Source of the DNA: Spirosoma lacussanchae
Lineage (GTDB): Bacteria > Bacteroidota > Bacteroidia > Cytophagales > Spirosomataceae
Reading direction: 5' to 3'
Assembly: GCF_005870035.1 (NCBI RefSeq)
Contig: NZ_SWJG01000002.1
Location: 62,001-126,000, forward strand
DNA length: 64,000 nucleotides
Shown in pieces: positions 41,365 through 49,932 of the stretch. The position numbers were made by a program, and so were the translations under genes. A model generated the notes under the pieces. That model was not told the origin of the DNA. It did no database searches and saw nothing but the letters and a program-made list of their open reading frames with translations. Each line of letters starts with the position of its first letter. The stretch's first letter is position 1.

Positions 41365-43671
41365 TTAGTTCGTTATGAGTCTGATTTGGTGGAAACGCGG
41401 AGTATTCGTCCCGGTGGTAGCTATAATTTTTATCGTAATCGCTTCAGTATCATTTGCGTTTAATCGGATCGTTTTTCCGTCGGCAGAAAGAATCTCGGCT
41501 GGTTTTTCGTTGATCAGAAAGCGTACTGTCTCCGGCTTTATAGTGTCTAAAGCACGAATGTCGATGTACTTACCCGCCCGGTTTTTGTTTTGCAACTGGT
41601 AGCTGATCGAGGATCGGGTACGTCGCCAGAACCGCTCGTCGTCATAGCCCGAATCACTCTTTTCACCTGTATACTGGTGATCGACTTCGGGCTGCTGTTC
41701 CCCGCAGTTTACCTTGTCGACCGTGATAGCTTCAAGGGCGAGTGCTTCGGCTTCCTGTTGTTTCAACCGGGCTTTCTGCTCATCGTAGGCCGCCTTGGTA
41801 AACGTCTGGAAATACATCTGGTACCGGGCGTCGTGTACCTCGTAGAACGGTTGAAGGGTCAGCGAATCCAGGCTGAAGCGGAGTTTACTGGTCGGTTTGA
41901 TCTGCCCCAGGTAGGTGGTCGGATCGCCCACGAGCGCGTAGGCATTGGTGATCGGGTACAGTTTCCCTTTTGTTTCGTGGCCCATCCGGCTATCGTCGGC
42001 AAAAATACCCGTCAGGTCGGCGGTCGACGTCTTGGCGGCCAGCACAATAGGACCGTTCACGAAGGCCGCCCAGTTCGACCCATCGGGCAGATACTCCAGC
42101 CGTGTCGAGGTATTGAAACGAACCGTCACTTTATCGCCCGACTTCCATTTTCGACGAACGGCTACGTAGCTGGCCGGTTTCGCATCGACCGCCTGTGCTT
42201 TGCCATTTACCAGAACGACCAGGTTTTCGGCCCATTTCGGATAGCGGATATTCAATGAAAACTCCTGTGGTTTTGTTGTCTCGATGACTAGATCAGATTG
42301 GTTCTGATAGGGAAAGTCGGTGCGCTGGATCAGCTTGACGGATTTATCGGTCCAGTTCACTGTCGATGGAATGAACAGGTTCACAAACAGGTCATTAGTC
42401 GAGTGGCTGTAGATGAGTTCGCCGTACTTGGTGTGGTTCTCGATGCCCGACCCCACGCAACACCACATGCTGGTTTCGGGCTGCGAATACACCCGGTAAT
42501 GGTTAGGCCGGATGGGGGTGAAATAGACAAAGCCGCCTTTTTCCGGGTGTTGGCTCGATAGAATGTGGTTATAGAGCGTCCGTTCGTAGAAATCAACGTA
42601 GCTGACGTCGTTCTTATCCAGAAACAGGGCTTTGCTCAGTCGCAGCATATTAAACGAGTTACAGGTTTCCGGCCCCTGATTCGATTTTAGCACCTGGCTG
42701 AAATCCGTTGTCGGGTTGAAATGCTCGCGCACGCTGTTGCCGCCGAAAGCCACACTACGCGTCTGAGACACGTTTTGCCAGAAATACCGGGCCGCTTCTG
42801 ACCAGTCTTCCTGACCGGTCAGCGTAGCGATCTTCTCGAACCCGATCACCTTCGGAATCTGGGTGTTGGCGTGCAATCCGGTTAGCTTATCCTGTTTCGC
42901 CATCAGCGGTTCCAGAATGGCCCGGTGCGAAATCCGCTGCGCCGTTTCGAGGTATTTCTGGTCTTTAGTGAGGATGTACAGGTCGGCGAAGGTCTCGTTG
43001 ATGCCGCCATGTTCGGTGCGCAACACCTGCTGAATCTGCTCGTCGGACAGGGGCTTGATCAGCTCAACAAACCAGTCACCGAGACCAATCAGCACTTGTT
43101 TGGCCTGCTTGTTTCCGGTGTACTCATAGGCATCGCGCAGGCCGGCAAACAGCTTGTGAATGTTATAGAGCGGCACCCAGGTGTTGTTCAGCCCGAAGCT
43201 GCTGCCATCGATGTCGCCTTTGTGAATCCGCTCCCAGAACACCTTGCCCTGCGGAATGCCGCCGACGTACCCATTGCCATTCTTCGCCTGACACTGCGCC
43301 AGTTGATCGACCATGTAATCGAGTCGTTTTTTCAGTTCGGCATCCCCGGTCGAGGCATGCAGCATGGCCAGCGCCGACAGGTAGTGCCCACCAATGTGCC
43401 CATCCAGCCCCGAACTCTCCCAGTTGCCATAGCGCGGTGCTTTTACCGGCAAACCGGCATCAATCAGGTATGGAGCCAGCAGTTTATCCGGGTTCAGAGC
43501 CAGAATGTACTTCTGGTCAACATCCTGCGCATTTTTAAAAGGCCCGCCCGTCAGCTTCACATCCTGCAAAGCAAACGGCTGCATCTGCGCCAGAGCGGAA
43601 ACGCTGAGCAGAAGAAGCGCGATATGGAGTAGGTTTTTTTTCAAGGGTAACGTTGTGTTGTTTTTTGTCAT
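41365..43671 (-). CDS. GH127/GH146-type beta-L-arabinofuranosidase (DUF1680)
   Basis: The 768-residue secreted protein has an (alpha/alpha)6 DUF1680 domain: YGNWESSGLDGHIGGHYLSA, NTWVPLYNIHKLFAGLRDAY, QGPETCNSFNMLRLSKALFL (Glu and Cys metal ligands) and SMWCCVGSGIENHTKYGEL (paired Cys, the first the likely nucleophile with a bound zinc). C-terminal beta domains follow from about residue 480, with a VDKVNCGEQQPEVDHQYTGE segment. The length and tail favour GH146 over the shorter GH127. It should release beta-L-arabinofuranose. The ATG at 43671 lies inside a repeat hairpin. A TTG at 43644 would give the more usual start LKKNLLHIALLLLSVSALAQ. Confidence 0.85.
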   Translation of the reverse strand: MTKNNTTLPLKKNLLHIALLLLSVSALAQMQPFALQDVKLTGGPFKNAQDVDQKYILALNPDKLLAPYLIDAGLPVKAPRYGNWESSGLDGHIGGHYLSALAMLHASTGDAELKKRLDYMVDQLAQCQAKNGNGYVGGIPQGKVFWERIHKGDIDGSSFGLNNTWVPLYNIHKLFAGLRDAYEYTGNKQAKQVLIGLGDWFVELIKPLSDEQIQQVLRTEHGGINETFADLYILTKDQKYLETAQRISHRAILEPLMAKQDKLTGLHANTQIPKVIGFEKIATLTGQEDWSEAARYFWQNVSQTRSVAFGGNSVREHFNPTTDFSQVLKSNQGPETCNSFNMLRLSKALFLDKNDVSYVDFYERTLYNHILSSQHPEKGGFVYFTPIRPNHYRVYSQPETSMWCCVGSGIENHTKYGELIYSHSTNDLFVNLFIPSTVNWTDKSVKLIQRTDFPYQNQSDLVIETTKPQEFSLNIRYPKWAENLVVLVNGKAQAVDAKPASYVAVRRKWKSGDKVTVRFNTSTRLEYLPDGSNWAAFVNGPIVLAAKTSTADLTGIFADDSRMGHETKGKLYPITNAYALVGDPTTYLGQIKPTSKLRFSLDSLTLQPFYEVHDARYQMYFQTFTKAAYDEQKARLKQQEAEALALEAITVDKVNCGEQQPEVDHQYTGEKSDSGYDDERFWRRTRSSISYQLQNKNRAGKYIDIRALDTIKPETVRFLINEKPAEILSADGKTIRLNANDTEAITIKIIATTGTNTPRFHQIRLITN

Positions 43672-43687
43672 CCCAGCCTGATGACAA
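43665..43687. repeat. GTCATC palindrome overlapping the GH127/146 start
   Basis: TTGTCATC (43665-43672) and GATGACAA (43680-43687) are perfect 8-bp arms with a 7-nt loop. It lies 1 nt behind the GH43 stop at 43689. The minus-strand ATG of the next gene (43669-43671) is inside the left arm. Confidence 0.75.
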
Positions 43688-43688
43688 G

Positions 43689-45383
43689 CTACTTCTTGTA
43701 CATCGGATCGTCGCCTTTGTAGGTCAGGTACTTGAACGAAGCCGAATTGTCGGATTTTTCGCCCGATGACGTCGCATACAGGCCGTACACGCAGCCAATG
43801 AAGCTGTTCGCTGCTTTGGTGCTCAAAAACTTGCCGTCAACCTGATCTTTTAACAAGGTCCAGTTTTTCCCGTCGGTTGAGTAGTAGAAACTGTACAAGG
43901 CACCTTCCGACTGTATTTTGACATTCACCTTCGCAGCAGATGATGTCAAAGGCACTTCTGTTACCAACTCCAGGGCTTTGTCTTTGCTCTTGAACAGCTG
44001 AATCACGTCTTTACCTTCTTTTTTTGATTTGGCCGCGAAGTAAAAATGACGTTCGTCCTGAAAAATCACCAAACCCGCTTTCTCGTTGTCTGACTTAGGG
44101 GAGAAACTTAGTTCGGTTTCGGCGGTGCTGTACAAATGTTGCTGCCGCTTGCCCACAAACGATGGATTGCCGGCTTCTGAAATTGTTTCCGGTTTGAGTG
44201 TAAGCGTCAGTCCATTCGCCTTCGACGTTTTAAACGAACTGCTATCAACGGTTCTCAAAAAAAGCATCGACAGATCGAGCCCTTTGTCGAACGTCATCGT
44301 ATACGCGAAGTTCCCGCTTTGCGGCAAAGCCCCTTTCTGTTTTACTTCTTTGATGTTGGTTTTGTATTGGTATTCAATGGCTTTTTCGCCGTGTTCGATC
44401 ATCGGCCAATCGTTTACCCACGTTAGTGGAGCGATGAACATTTCGCGGCCCGTGTTGTAATAATCGCCTTCGTAGGGACGCACTGCCAGGAAGATTGAAT
44501 ACCAGTTACCATCGGGACCTTCAATAAACTGAGCGTGCCCAGCCGACGTGATCGGGTTGGGTCGGTCGGCTGGTAAGCCTCGTTGCGTCAGCACCGGATT
44601 GCCTTCAAACGGCACATAAGGGCCCCAGACATCCCGGCTGCGCAGGGCCACCTGCGAGTGATTCACGGAGGTTCCGCCTTCGGCCGCATACAGAATATAC
44701 CAGCCATTACGCTTTAAAATATGAGGCCCTTCGATCCAGACGGGTTTTTTAGAAAGGTCTACACCACCATTCACCAATTGTTTTTCTTCGCCGACAACGG
44801 TCAAATTCTTATAATCGAACTCGTACATTCGGATGGTGCGGTGGCCCGAGTACAGCGGTTTGCGGTCGGGCGCATCGCTGTTGTAGATGATGTAGGCTTT
44901 GTCGGTTTCTTCATCGAAATAGATGGAGGGGTCAATACCGCGGACCTGCGGGATTTTCACCGGATTGCTGTACGGGCCCGCCGGATTTTTGGATGTCACA
45001 ACGAAATTTCCATCATGGTCAATATCCGTACAGGTCACGTAGTACGTCCCTTTGTAGTACGCGATGGCCGGGGCAAACAGCCCGCGCGTCATCCGCTCAC
45101 CCATGAACTCCATTTGCGAAGGACGATTGATCACATTGCCGATTTGCTTCCAGTTTTTTAGGTCGCGGCTGTGCATGATGGGCAAACCCGGGAAATACGA
45201 AAACGTAGAATGCACCGAATAATAATCAGGCCCCACCCGAACAATGCTCGGATCGGGGTAAAAACCGGTCAGGACGGGGTTGGTCAGGGTGGTCTGCGCC
45301 GATGCGATGTGGCTGAAAATAAAACAGCATAGAATCAGGGCAAAAGAGGCAATATGTCTTTTCATCAATAATTTGATTTTCAC
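43689..45383 (-). CDS. GH43 beta-xylosidase/arabinofuranosidase with concanavalin-like domain
   Basis: The 564-residue secreted protein has a signal peptide (to HIASAQ) and a GH43 propeller at about residues 30-335. The three carboxylates lie in TGFYPDPSIVRVGPDYYSVH, VRGIDPSIYFDEETDKAYII and KKPVWIEGPHILKRNGWYIL. A beta-xylosidase C-terminal domain (about 345-550, STDGKNWTLLKDQVDGKFLS) follows. Its GH43 part is distinct in detail from the other two, so the three probably differ in preferred linkage. It sits 17 nt upstream of GH127/146 and 90 nt from GH95. Confidence 0.9.
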   Translation of the reverse strand: MKIKLLMKRHIASFALILCCFIFSHIASAQTTLTNPVLTGFYPDPSIVRVGPDYYSVHSTFSYFPGLPIMHSRDLKNWKQIGNVINRPSQMEFMGERMTRGLFAPAIAYYKGTYYVTCTDIDHDGNFVVTSKNPAGPYSNPVKIPQVRGIDPSIYFDEETDKAYIIYNSDAPDRKPLYSGHRTIRMYEFDYKNLTVVGEEKQLVNGGVDLSKKPVWIEGPHILKRNGWYILYAAEGGTSVNHSQVALRSRDVWGPYVPFEGNPVLTQRGLPADRPNPITSAGHAQFIEGPDGNWYSIFLAVRPYEGDYYNTGREMFIAPLTWVNDWPMIEHGEKAIEYQYKTNIKEVKQKGALPQSGNFAYTMTFDKGLDLSMLFLRTVDSSSFKTSKANGLTLTLKPETISEAGNPSFVGKRQQHLYSTAETELSFSPKSDNEKAGLVIFQDERHFYFAAKSKKEGKDVIQLFKSKDKALELVTEVPLTSSAAKVNVKIQSEGALYSFYYSTDGKNWTLLKDQVDGKFLSTKAANSFIGCVYGLYATSSGEKSDNSASFKYLTYKGDDPMYKK

Positions 45384-45418
45384 GTTTTTAATGACTGTTT
45401 TGTTGTTCGCTTTTTATG

Positions 45419-45456
45419 TCATCCCGACCAGTCTGCTGGTGCGGCAGGAGGGATGA
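45419..45456. repeat. Degenerate TCATCCC palindrome
   Basis: TCATCCC (45419-45425) and GGGATGA (45450-45456) pair, with A/T runs outside and a 24-nt loop that itself contains CCAG...CTGG. It lies 17 nt behind the GH95 stop. It is a degenerate member of the dispersed family. Confidence 0.65.
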
Positions 45457-45473
45457 TAAAAAACAAAAACACA

Positions 45474-47939
45474 TTACTGCCCCACCAGCGAATACACTTT
45501 CCCCGGCTGAGTGGCTATATCGTACAGCATGGTTTCTTTCAGGACGGGAGCCGTCAGATTAGCGTTGGTAGCGATAATGGGCGCTGGGGTGGTTTCGACG
45601 GCGTAAAATGGGTTGCTATTCGGACCTGATGCCTGTTTTAACGCTACGCCTTTGCCCGCTTTCAGGGTGTTGGGCGTGCGTACGCGCAGGTTGCCGCCGA
45701 GGTTCGACTTTATAGCAAGCTTTGTCAGTTTGCCGTTCTTCCATTCCATATTCACTACCTCGAAGCCACCAATGGCCCGTATGCCTTTGATGCTACCGGT
45801 TGGCCATACGTCGGGCAGGGCGGGGAGCAGGTGAATGGCTCCATCCGCACTTTGTACGAGCATTTCGGTGATGCCTGATGTACAACCAAAGTTGCCATCG
45901 ATCTGAAAGGGCGGATGCGCATCGAACAGGTTGTTATAGGTACCGCCACCTCCAGCTTCCTTGTTGGCACCGAGTGGTGTGAGCTGGTTCTGAATTAGCG
46001 TGTAGGCATGGTTGCCATCCTGCAAGCGCGCCCACCAGTTTACTTTCCAGCCCATACTCCAGCCCGTCGATACATCGCCCCGATGAATCAGGGTTGTTTT
46101 GGCCGCATTGTACAGGCCGGGCGTGCGGGAAGCCGAAATCTGATTGGATGGAAACAGACCGTATAGATGCGAAATATGGCGGTGTTTGTCGTTGGGGTCG
46201 TCGATGTCTTCCAGCCACTCCTGCAATTGGCCGTGCCTGCCGATGTGCATAGGCGGAAGCTTGCTCCGCATCTGCTTCAGCGTGTCGACAAAGGCGGCAT
46301 CCTGCTTCAACAGTTCGGCTGCCCGGATGGTGGTCGTGAAAACGTCGAACGCAATCTGATTGTCCATCGTCGTGCCAGCGTCCAGCGATGAACCACCGTG
46401 GGCCTGCGGTGCGTTTTCGGGCGATGTGCCTGGTGTTACTACCAGCCACTTGTATTTAGGGTGCTCGACCAGGTAATCGACGTAAAACTGGGCGGCTCCT
46501 TTCAGGACAGGATAGGCCGAGGCCAGGAATTTCCTGTCGCCACTGTACTGGTAGTGCTCCCACAGATGCTGGCTGGTCCAGCCGCCCCCGGCCACCCACA
46601 TGCCCCAGAGCGCTCCGTCGATGGCGCCCGTTGCCCGCCAGATGTCGGTGTTGTGGTGAGCCATCCAGCCGCGGGCCCCGTACATGACCCGCGCCGTTTC
46701 CTGACCAGTCTCCGACATGTCGCGTACCATCCGTAAAAACGGCTCGTGTAGCTCGGCCAGGTTGGTTTTCTCGGCGGGCCAGTAATTCATCTGGGCGTTG
46801 ATGTTGATCGTGTACTTGCTGTCCCAGGGTGGCCGCATCCTGTTGTTCCAGATGCCTTGCAGGTTAGCGGGCTGACCCGTAGGCTGCGATGATGAAATCA
46901 GCAGGTAACGGCCGTATTGGTAATAGAGCGTGACGAGTTGGGGGTCATTGACTGATCGGAAATTCGTTAGTCGTTCGTCGGTTGGCCGATTGGCGGCCTC
47001 GGTTGACCCGAGGTTCAGCCCCACTCGGTTGAAGTATTGTTGGTAAGCGGCCACGTGTGGTGTCAGAATAGCCGCGTAGGATTTGGGGTAGGCTTTGTTG
47101 AGGTATGTTTCTGCCCGGGCGTTTTCGTCGCCACTGAGGTCTTTGTAGTTGTTGAAGTTGGTGGCTACTGACAGATAAATGGTGGCAGCATTGGCACCCT
47201 GCACCGTCAGCGAGGTGTCGGTGGCTGCGAGCGAGCCGCCTTCGGTTTTTATTCGGGCAATGCCTTTGAACCTGACCATGCCTTTGACCCCATCGTGGTC
47301 CGATGTGAGGCCGGCAATGGTCAGGTCGCGGGCTGCGTTAACGGTAATCTTCGCGTTAACTTGTGGAGTGGAGTAAGAAGCGGAAAACGACAGCCGGCCC
47401 GGTTGGCTGGCGGTCAGCCGCATAACAAGCACCTGATCGGGGAACGAAGCCAGCACTTCGCGGGTGTAGGTTACCCCGTTGACCGTATAGGATGTGCTGG
47501 CAACGGCTCTGGCTATATCCAGATCCCGGTAATAATTGGTGTACTGGTCGTGTCCGTCGAATGTCAGATGAAAACTCCCTACCGGCTGAAACATTTGTCC
47601 GTGCGACTTTTTGGTAATTATCGCTTTGTTAGCCAGCTGCTCTGCTTCTTTCTGCTTACCCTCAAAGATCAACCGACGAACCTCTGGCAAAGCCGCCAGC
47701 GCATCGGGGTTGTCGTTGCGGTTGGGGCTTCCGCTCCAGACCGTGTGCTCATTGAGTTGTATGGTTTCCCGGGCTACGTTGCCATAGACCATAGCGCCCA
47801 GACGGCCATTACCGACTGGCAAGGCATTTTCCCAGGTCTGGCCCGATGGCTTGTTGTACCAGAGTTTCAGCTCTGAGCTGGTCTGCGAAAAAACCTGGAT
47901 CGGTACGACCAGCAGAAGCAAGCAAAGAAAGTGTCTCAT
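45474..47939 (-). CDS. GH95 alpha-L-fucosidase/alpha-L-galactosidase
   Basis: The 821-residue secreted protein has a signal peptide (to QVFSQ), an N-terminal beta domain ([20 protein letters not shown], then [20 protein letters not shown]) and a catalytic (alpha/alpha)6 domain with [20 protein letters not shown] (the two conserved Asn), [29 protein letters not shown] (likely acid Glu) and [22 protein letters not shown]-terminal beta domain completes it. From established work, GH95 members of complex-xylan loci in Bacteroides act as alpha-L-galactosidases, so fucose is not the only possible target. It has its own promoter behind the susD terminator. Confidence 0.9.
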   Translation of the reverse strand: MRHFLCLLLLVVPIQVFSQTSSELKLWYNKPSGQTWENALPVGNGRLGAMVYGNVARETIQLNEHTVWSGSPNRNDNPDALAALPEVRRLIFEGKQKEAEQLANKAIITKKSHGQMFQPVGSFHLTFDGHDQYTNYYRDLDIARAVASTSYTVNGVTYTREVLASFPDQVLVMRLTASQPGRLSFSASYSTPQVNAKITVNAARDLTIAGLTSDHDGVKGMVRFKGIARIKTEGGSLAATDTSLTVQGANAATIYLSVATNFNNYKDLSGDENARAETYLNKAYPKSYAAILTPHVAAYQQYFNRVGLNLGSTEAANRPTDERLTNFRSVNDPQLVTLYYQYGRYLLISSSQPTGQPANLQGIWNNRMRPPWDSKYTININAQMNYWPAEKTNLAELHEPFLRMVRDMSETGQETARVMYGARGWMAHHNTDIWRATGAIDGALWGMWVAGGGWTSQHLWEHYQYSGDRKFLASAYPVLKGAAQFYVDYLVEHPKYKWLVVTPGTSPENAPQAHGGSSLDAGTTMDNQIAFDVFTTTIRAAELLKQDAAFVDTLKQMRSKLPPMHIGRHGQLQEWLEDIDDPNDKHRHISHLYGLFPSNQISASRTPGLYNAAKTTLIHRGDVSTGWSMGWKVNWWARLQDGNHAYTLIQNQLTPLGANKEAGGGGTYNNLFDAHPPFQIDGNFGCTSGITEMLVQSADGAIHLLPALPDVWPTGSIKGIRAIGGFEVVNMEWKNGKLTKLAIKSNLGGNLRVRTPNTLKAGKGVALKQASGPNSNPFYAVETTPAPIIATNANLTAPVLKETMLYDIATQPGKVYSLVGQ

Positions 47940-48003
47940 CTAAAACGTGCTAAAAGGGGCGGATTCGATGGCCCCGGTTGCAAACTGAAGGAATGCGGTC
48001 TGC

Positions 48004-48032
48004 CAAAGTTACCGGCAAAAACGACAAACCAA
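48004..48032 (-). promoter_or_regulatory. Promoter for the GH95-led gene block
   Basis: On the minus strand TAACTTTG (48004-48011) matches TAnnTTTG and TTG (48030-48032) lies 18 nt upstream. It sits just behind the susD terminator. The GH95 ATG at 47939 is about 60 nt downstream of the expected start site. Confidence 0.55.
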
Positions 48033-48038
48033 CTACCT

Positions 48039-48079
48039 AAAAACAAGATGAAAGAGGACTAAAATAGCCTCTTCCATCT
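48039..48079 (-). terminator. Terminator behind susD
   Basis: On the minus strand AGATGGAAGAGG and CCTCTTTCATCT pair over 12 bp with one G-U (48046-48057 and 48068-48079), with a 10-nt loop. TTGTTTTT follows. It starts 24 nt after the SusD stop at 48104. Confidence 0.8.
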
Positions 48080-48103
48080 GATACTACTGCTACTTATAAG
48101 AAT

Positions 48104-49918
48104 TTAGTAACCAGGATTTTGGGGGAACTTAGGTCCTTCAACAACCCGGTCTATCTGTGTCTGGGGAATTGGCCGCAGCATATGGTAGTCCTTAATGTTG
48201 GCTGCCGCTTCGGGATTCCAGGCCTGCACCCGGCGCACCAGCGAACGGGTCCGGACCAAATCATGCCACCGTTGCCATTCACCGAAGAACTCCCGGCTGC
48301 GTTCATCCAGGATGAAATCGACCGTTACGTCAGCGGGGGTGATGGTCAGGGCCGTAGCTGCAGCTGCGTTCTGGGCGGCTGTGTTGGTCTTTTTAAAGGC
48401 TGCCCGCTGCCGTACTACATTAATCAGAGCGGCTGCCCGGGTAGGATCATTGGCTTTGAGATAGGCTTCGGCCCCCGTTAGGTACACATCCGAGAAGCGA
48501 TATAAAACAACAGGACGGGTCGAGGGATCGTTGAAGTTAGCCCCGCGGCTGGGGTCCATAAACTTCTTCAGCGCCGGGAAAATACCGTTGTTCCACAGGC
48601 TGGGCGGTACAACGATGCCTTTGAAGGGCCTGGTGCCGACAAACTGGGGAGCCCCCGCCACCTCAAAATCCGGCAGCCACACGGCCGTATCGGCACCAAC
48701 CACGGTTGTATAGCCAATACCCCGTCTGTTGTTGGCGGCTGTAGGGGTGTTGGTGACCGATGTGTTGGCGATGTATACCGTCGTGAACGAATTGGCAAAG
48801 CGGGTATCGATGTTCCGGTTCGTGAAAGCCTGGTCGAGGAAATAGCTCTTACCCGTGTTAGGCCCCGTTTTCAGCCTGTCGGTGTTGGGCCGCATCCGAA
48901 CATACGGCCGTCCGTACTGAGAGTCCCGAATCATGCCGGAGGTACCACTGTTGACCAGCGTGCCGGCGGCATTGATAAACGAGTTGACACCGCTGTTGTT
49001 GGGGTAGTTCCAGGTCGTAAACCAGGGCGTCAGGTTTTGGGCGGCTCCGCCACTGGCCCCCGCGCCTACCTGATAGTACCCAAACTTTGGATCGAGCACG
49101 TGGTCGCTCACAAACATGGTTTCTTTACCGTAGTCATTGGCCGGCACAAACGCATCGCCATAGTCGGCCCAGAGGTCGAGCCCATAAGTGGCTTTGTTGG
49201 CAATGATATCGGCGCAGATAGTAGCTGCCTGGGTGAAGTCGGCCGCCGTATTATTGAGCCAGCCACGAGTCAGATACGCCTTGGCCAGCAGTAGTTGCGC
49301 CACGGGTTTGGTGGCGGCTTTACCCAGGAACGGCGCCGTTGGTGTGTTGGGCAGGTCGGCCGCGGCTTCGGTCAGGTCTTTGATGACCTGGGCGTACACC
49401 TCGGCGGCTGGCTGACGGGAAGCGGCCTGCGAAGGCACCGTAATAAACGTGGTGCTGAGGGGTACATCGCCCCAGGTCTGTACCAGATAGAAGTACCAGA
49501 ATCCGCGCAGAAACTTGGCCTGGGCCAGGTATTGCTTGCGGGTAGCCTCCGGTAAATCGATAGTAGCCCCATATTGGAGTACGCCATTCAGGGTGTTGAT
49601 GTCCTGAAAAGCTATGCCCCAGGCCGAGCCAAAGTTACTGCCGTTCAGGCCGTTATAGGTGTAGGCGGGGCCTCCGCCTGAGCTGGCTCCCTGCAGAAAA
49701 TCATCGGTGCCAGCCTGCATTTCAACGGTAAACCCTTCAGTACCCCACTGCGACCGGATGTCGTTGTAGACCCCGGCAATACCACCCAGCACACCCGACG
49801 GGCTGTTGAAGTAAGAAGGAACAATCTGCGACTGCGGATTCTCTTCCAGAATCTCTTCGCACCCTGTACTTAATAAAGCCATAAGGCCAAGCAGGGCTCC
49901 AACTTTTATCGATTTCAT
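48104..49918 (-). CDS. SusD/RagB family surface glycan-binding lipoprotein
   Basis: The 604-residue lipoprotein has a signal peptide with lipobox LLSTGCEE, and acidic residues follow the Cys as expected for a surface-export signal. The family's TPR-like helical core includes YLAQAKFLRGFWYFYLVQTW with GDVPLSTTF, and a C-terminal segment VYLTGAEAYLKANDPTRAAA, ERSREFFGEWQRWHDLVRTR and LRPIPQTQID. SusD caps the SusC channel and binds oligosaccharide at the cell surface. It is 14 nt downstream of susC. No separate surface glycan-binding protein gene follows it. Confidence 0.95.
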   Translation of the reverse strand: MKSIKVGALLGLMALLSTGCEEILEENPQSQIVPSYFNSPSGVLGGIAGVYNDIRSQWGTEGFTVEMQAGTDDFLQGASSGGGPAYTYNGLNGSNFGSAWGIAFQDINTLNGVLQYGATIDLPEATRKQYLAQAKFLRGFWYFYLVQTWGDVPLSTTFITVPSQAASRQPAAEVYAQVIKDLTEAAADLPNTPTAPFLGKAATKPVAQLLLAKAYLTRGWLNNTAADFTQAATICADIIANKATYGLDLWADYGDAFVPANDYGKETMFVSDHVLDPKFGYYQVGAGASGGAAQNLTPWFTTWNYPNNSGVNSFINAAGTLVNSGTSGMIRDSQYGRPYVRMRPNTDRLKTGPNTGKSYFLDQAFTNRNIDTRFANSFTTVYIANTSVTNTPTAANNRRGIGYTTVVGADTAVWLPDFEVAGAPQFVGTRPFKGIVVPPSLWNNGIFPALKKFMDPSRGANFNDPSTRPVVLYRFSDVYLTGAEAYLKANDPTRAAALINVVRQRAAFKKTNTAAQNAAAATALTITPADVTVDFILDERSREFFGEWQRWHDLVRTRSLVRRVQAWNPEAAANIKDYHMLRPIPQTQIDRVVEGPKFPQNPGY

Positions 49919-49932
49919 AGGAGTGTCAATGA

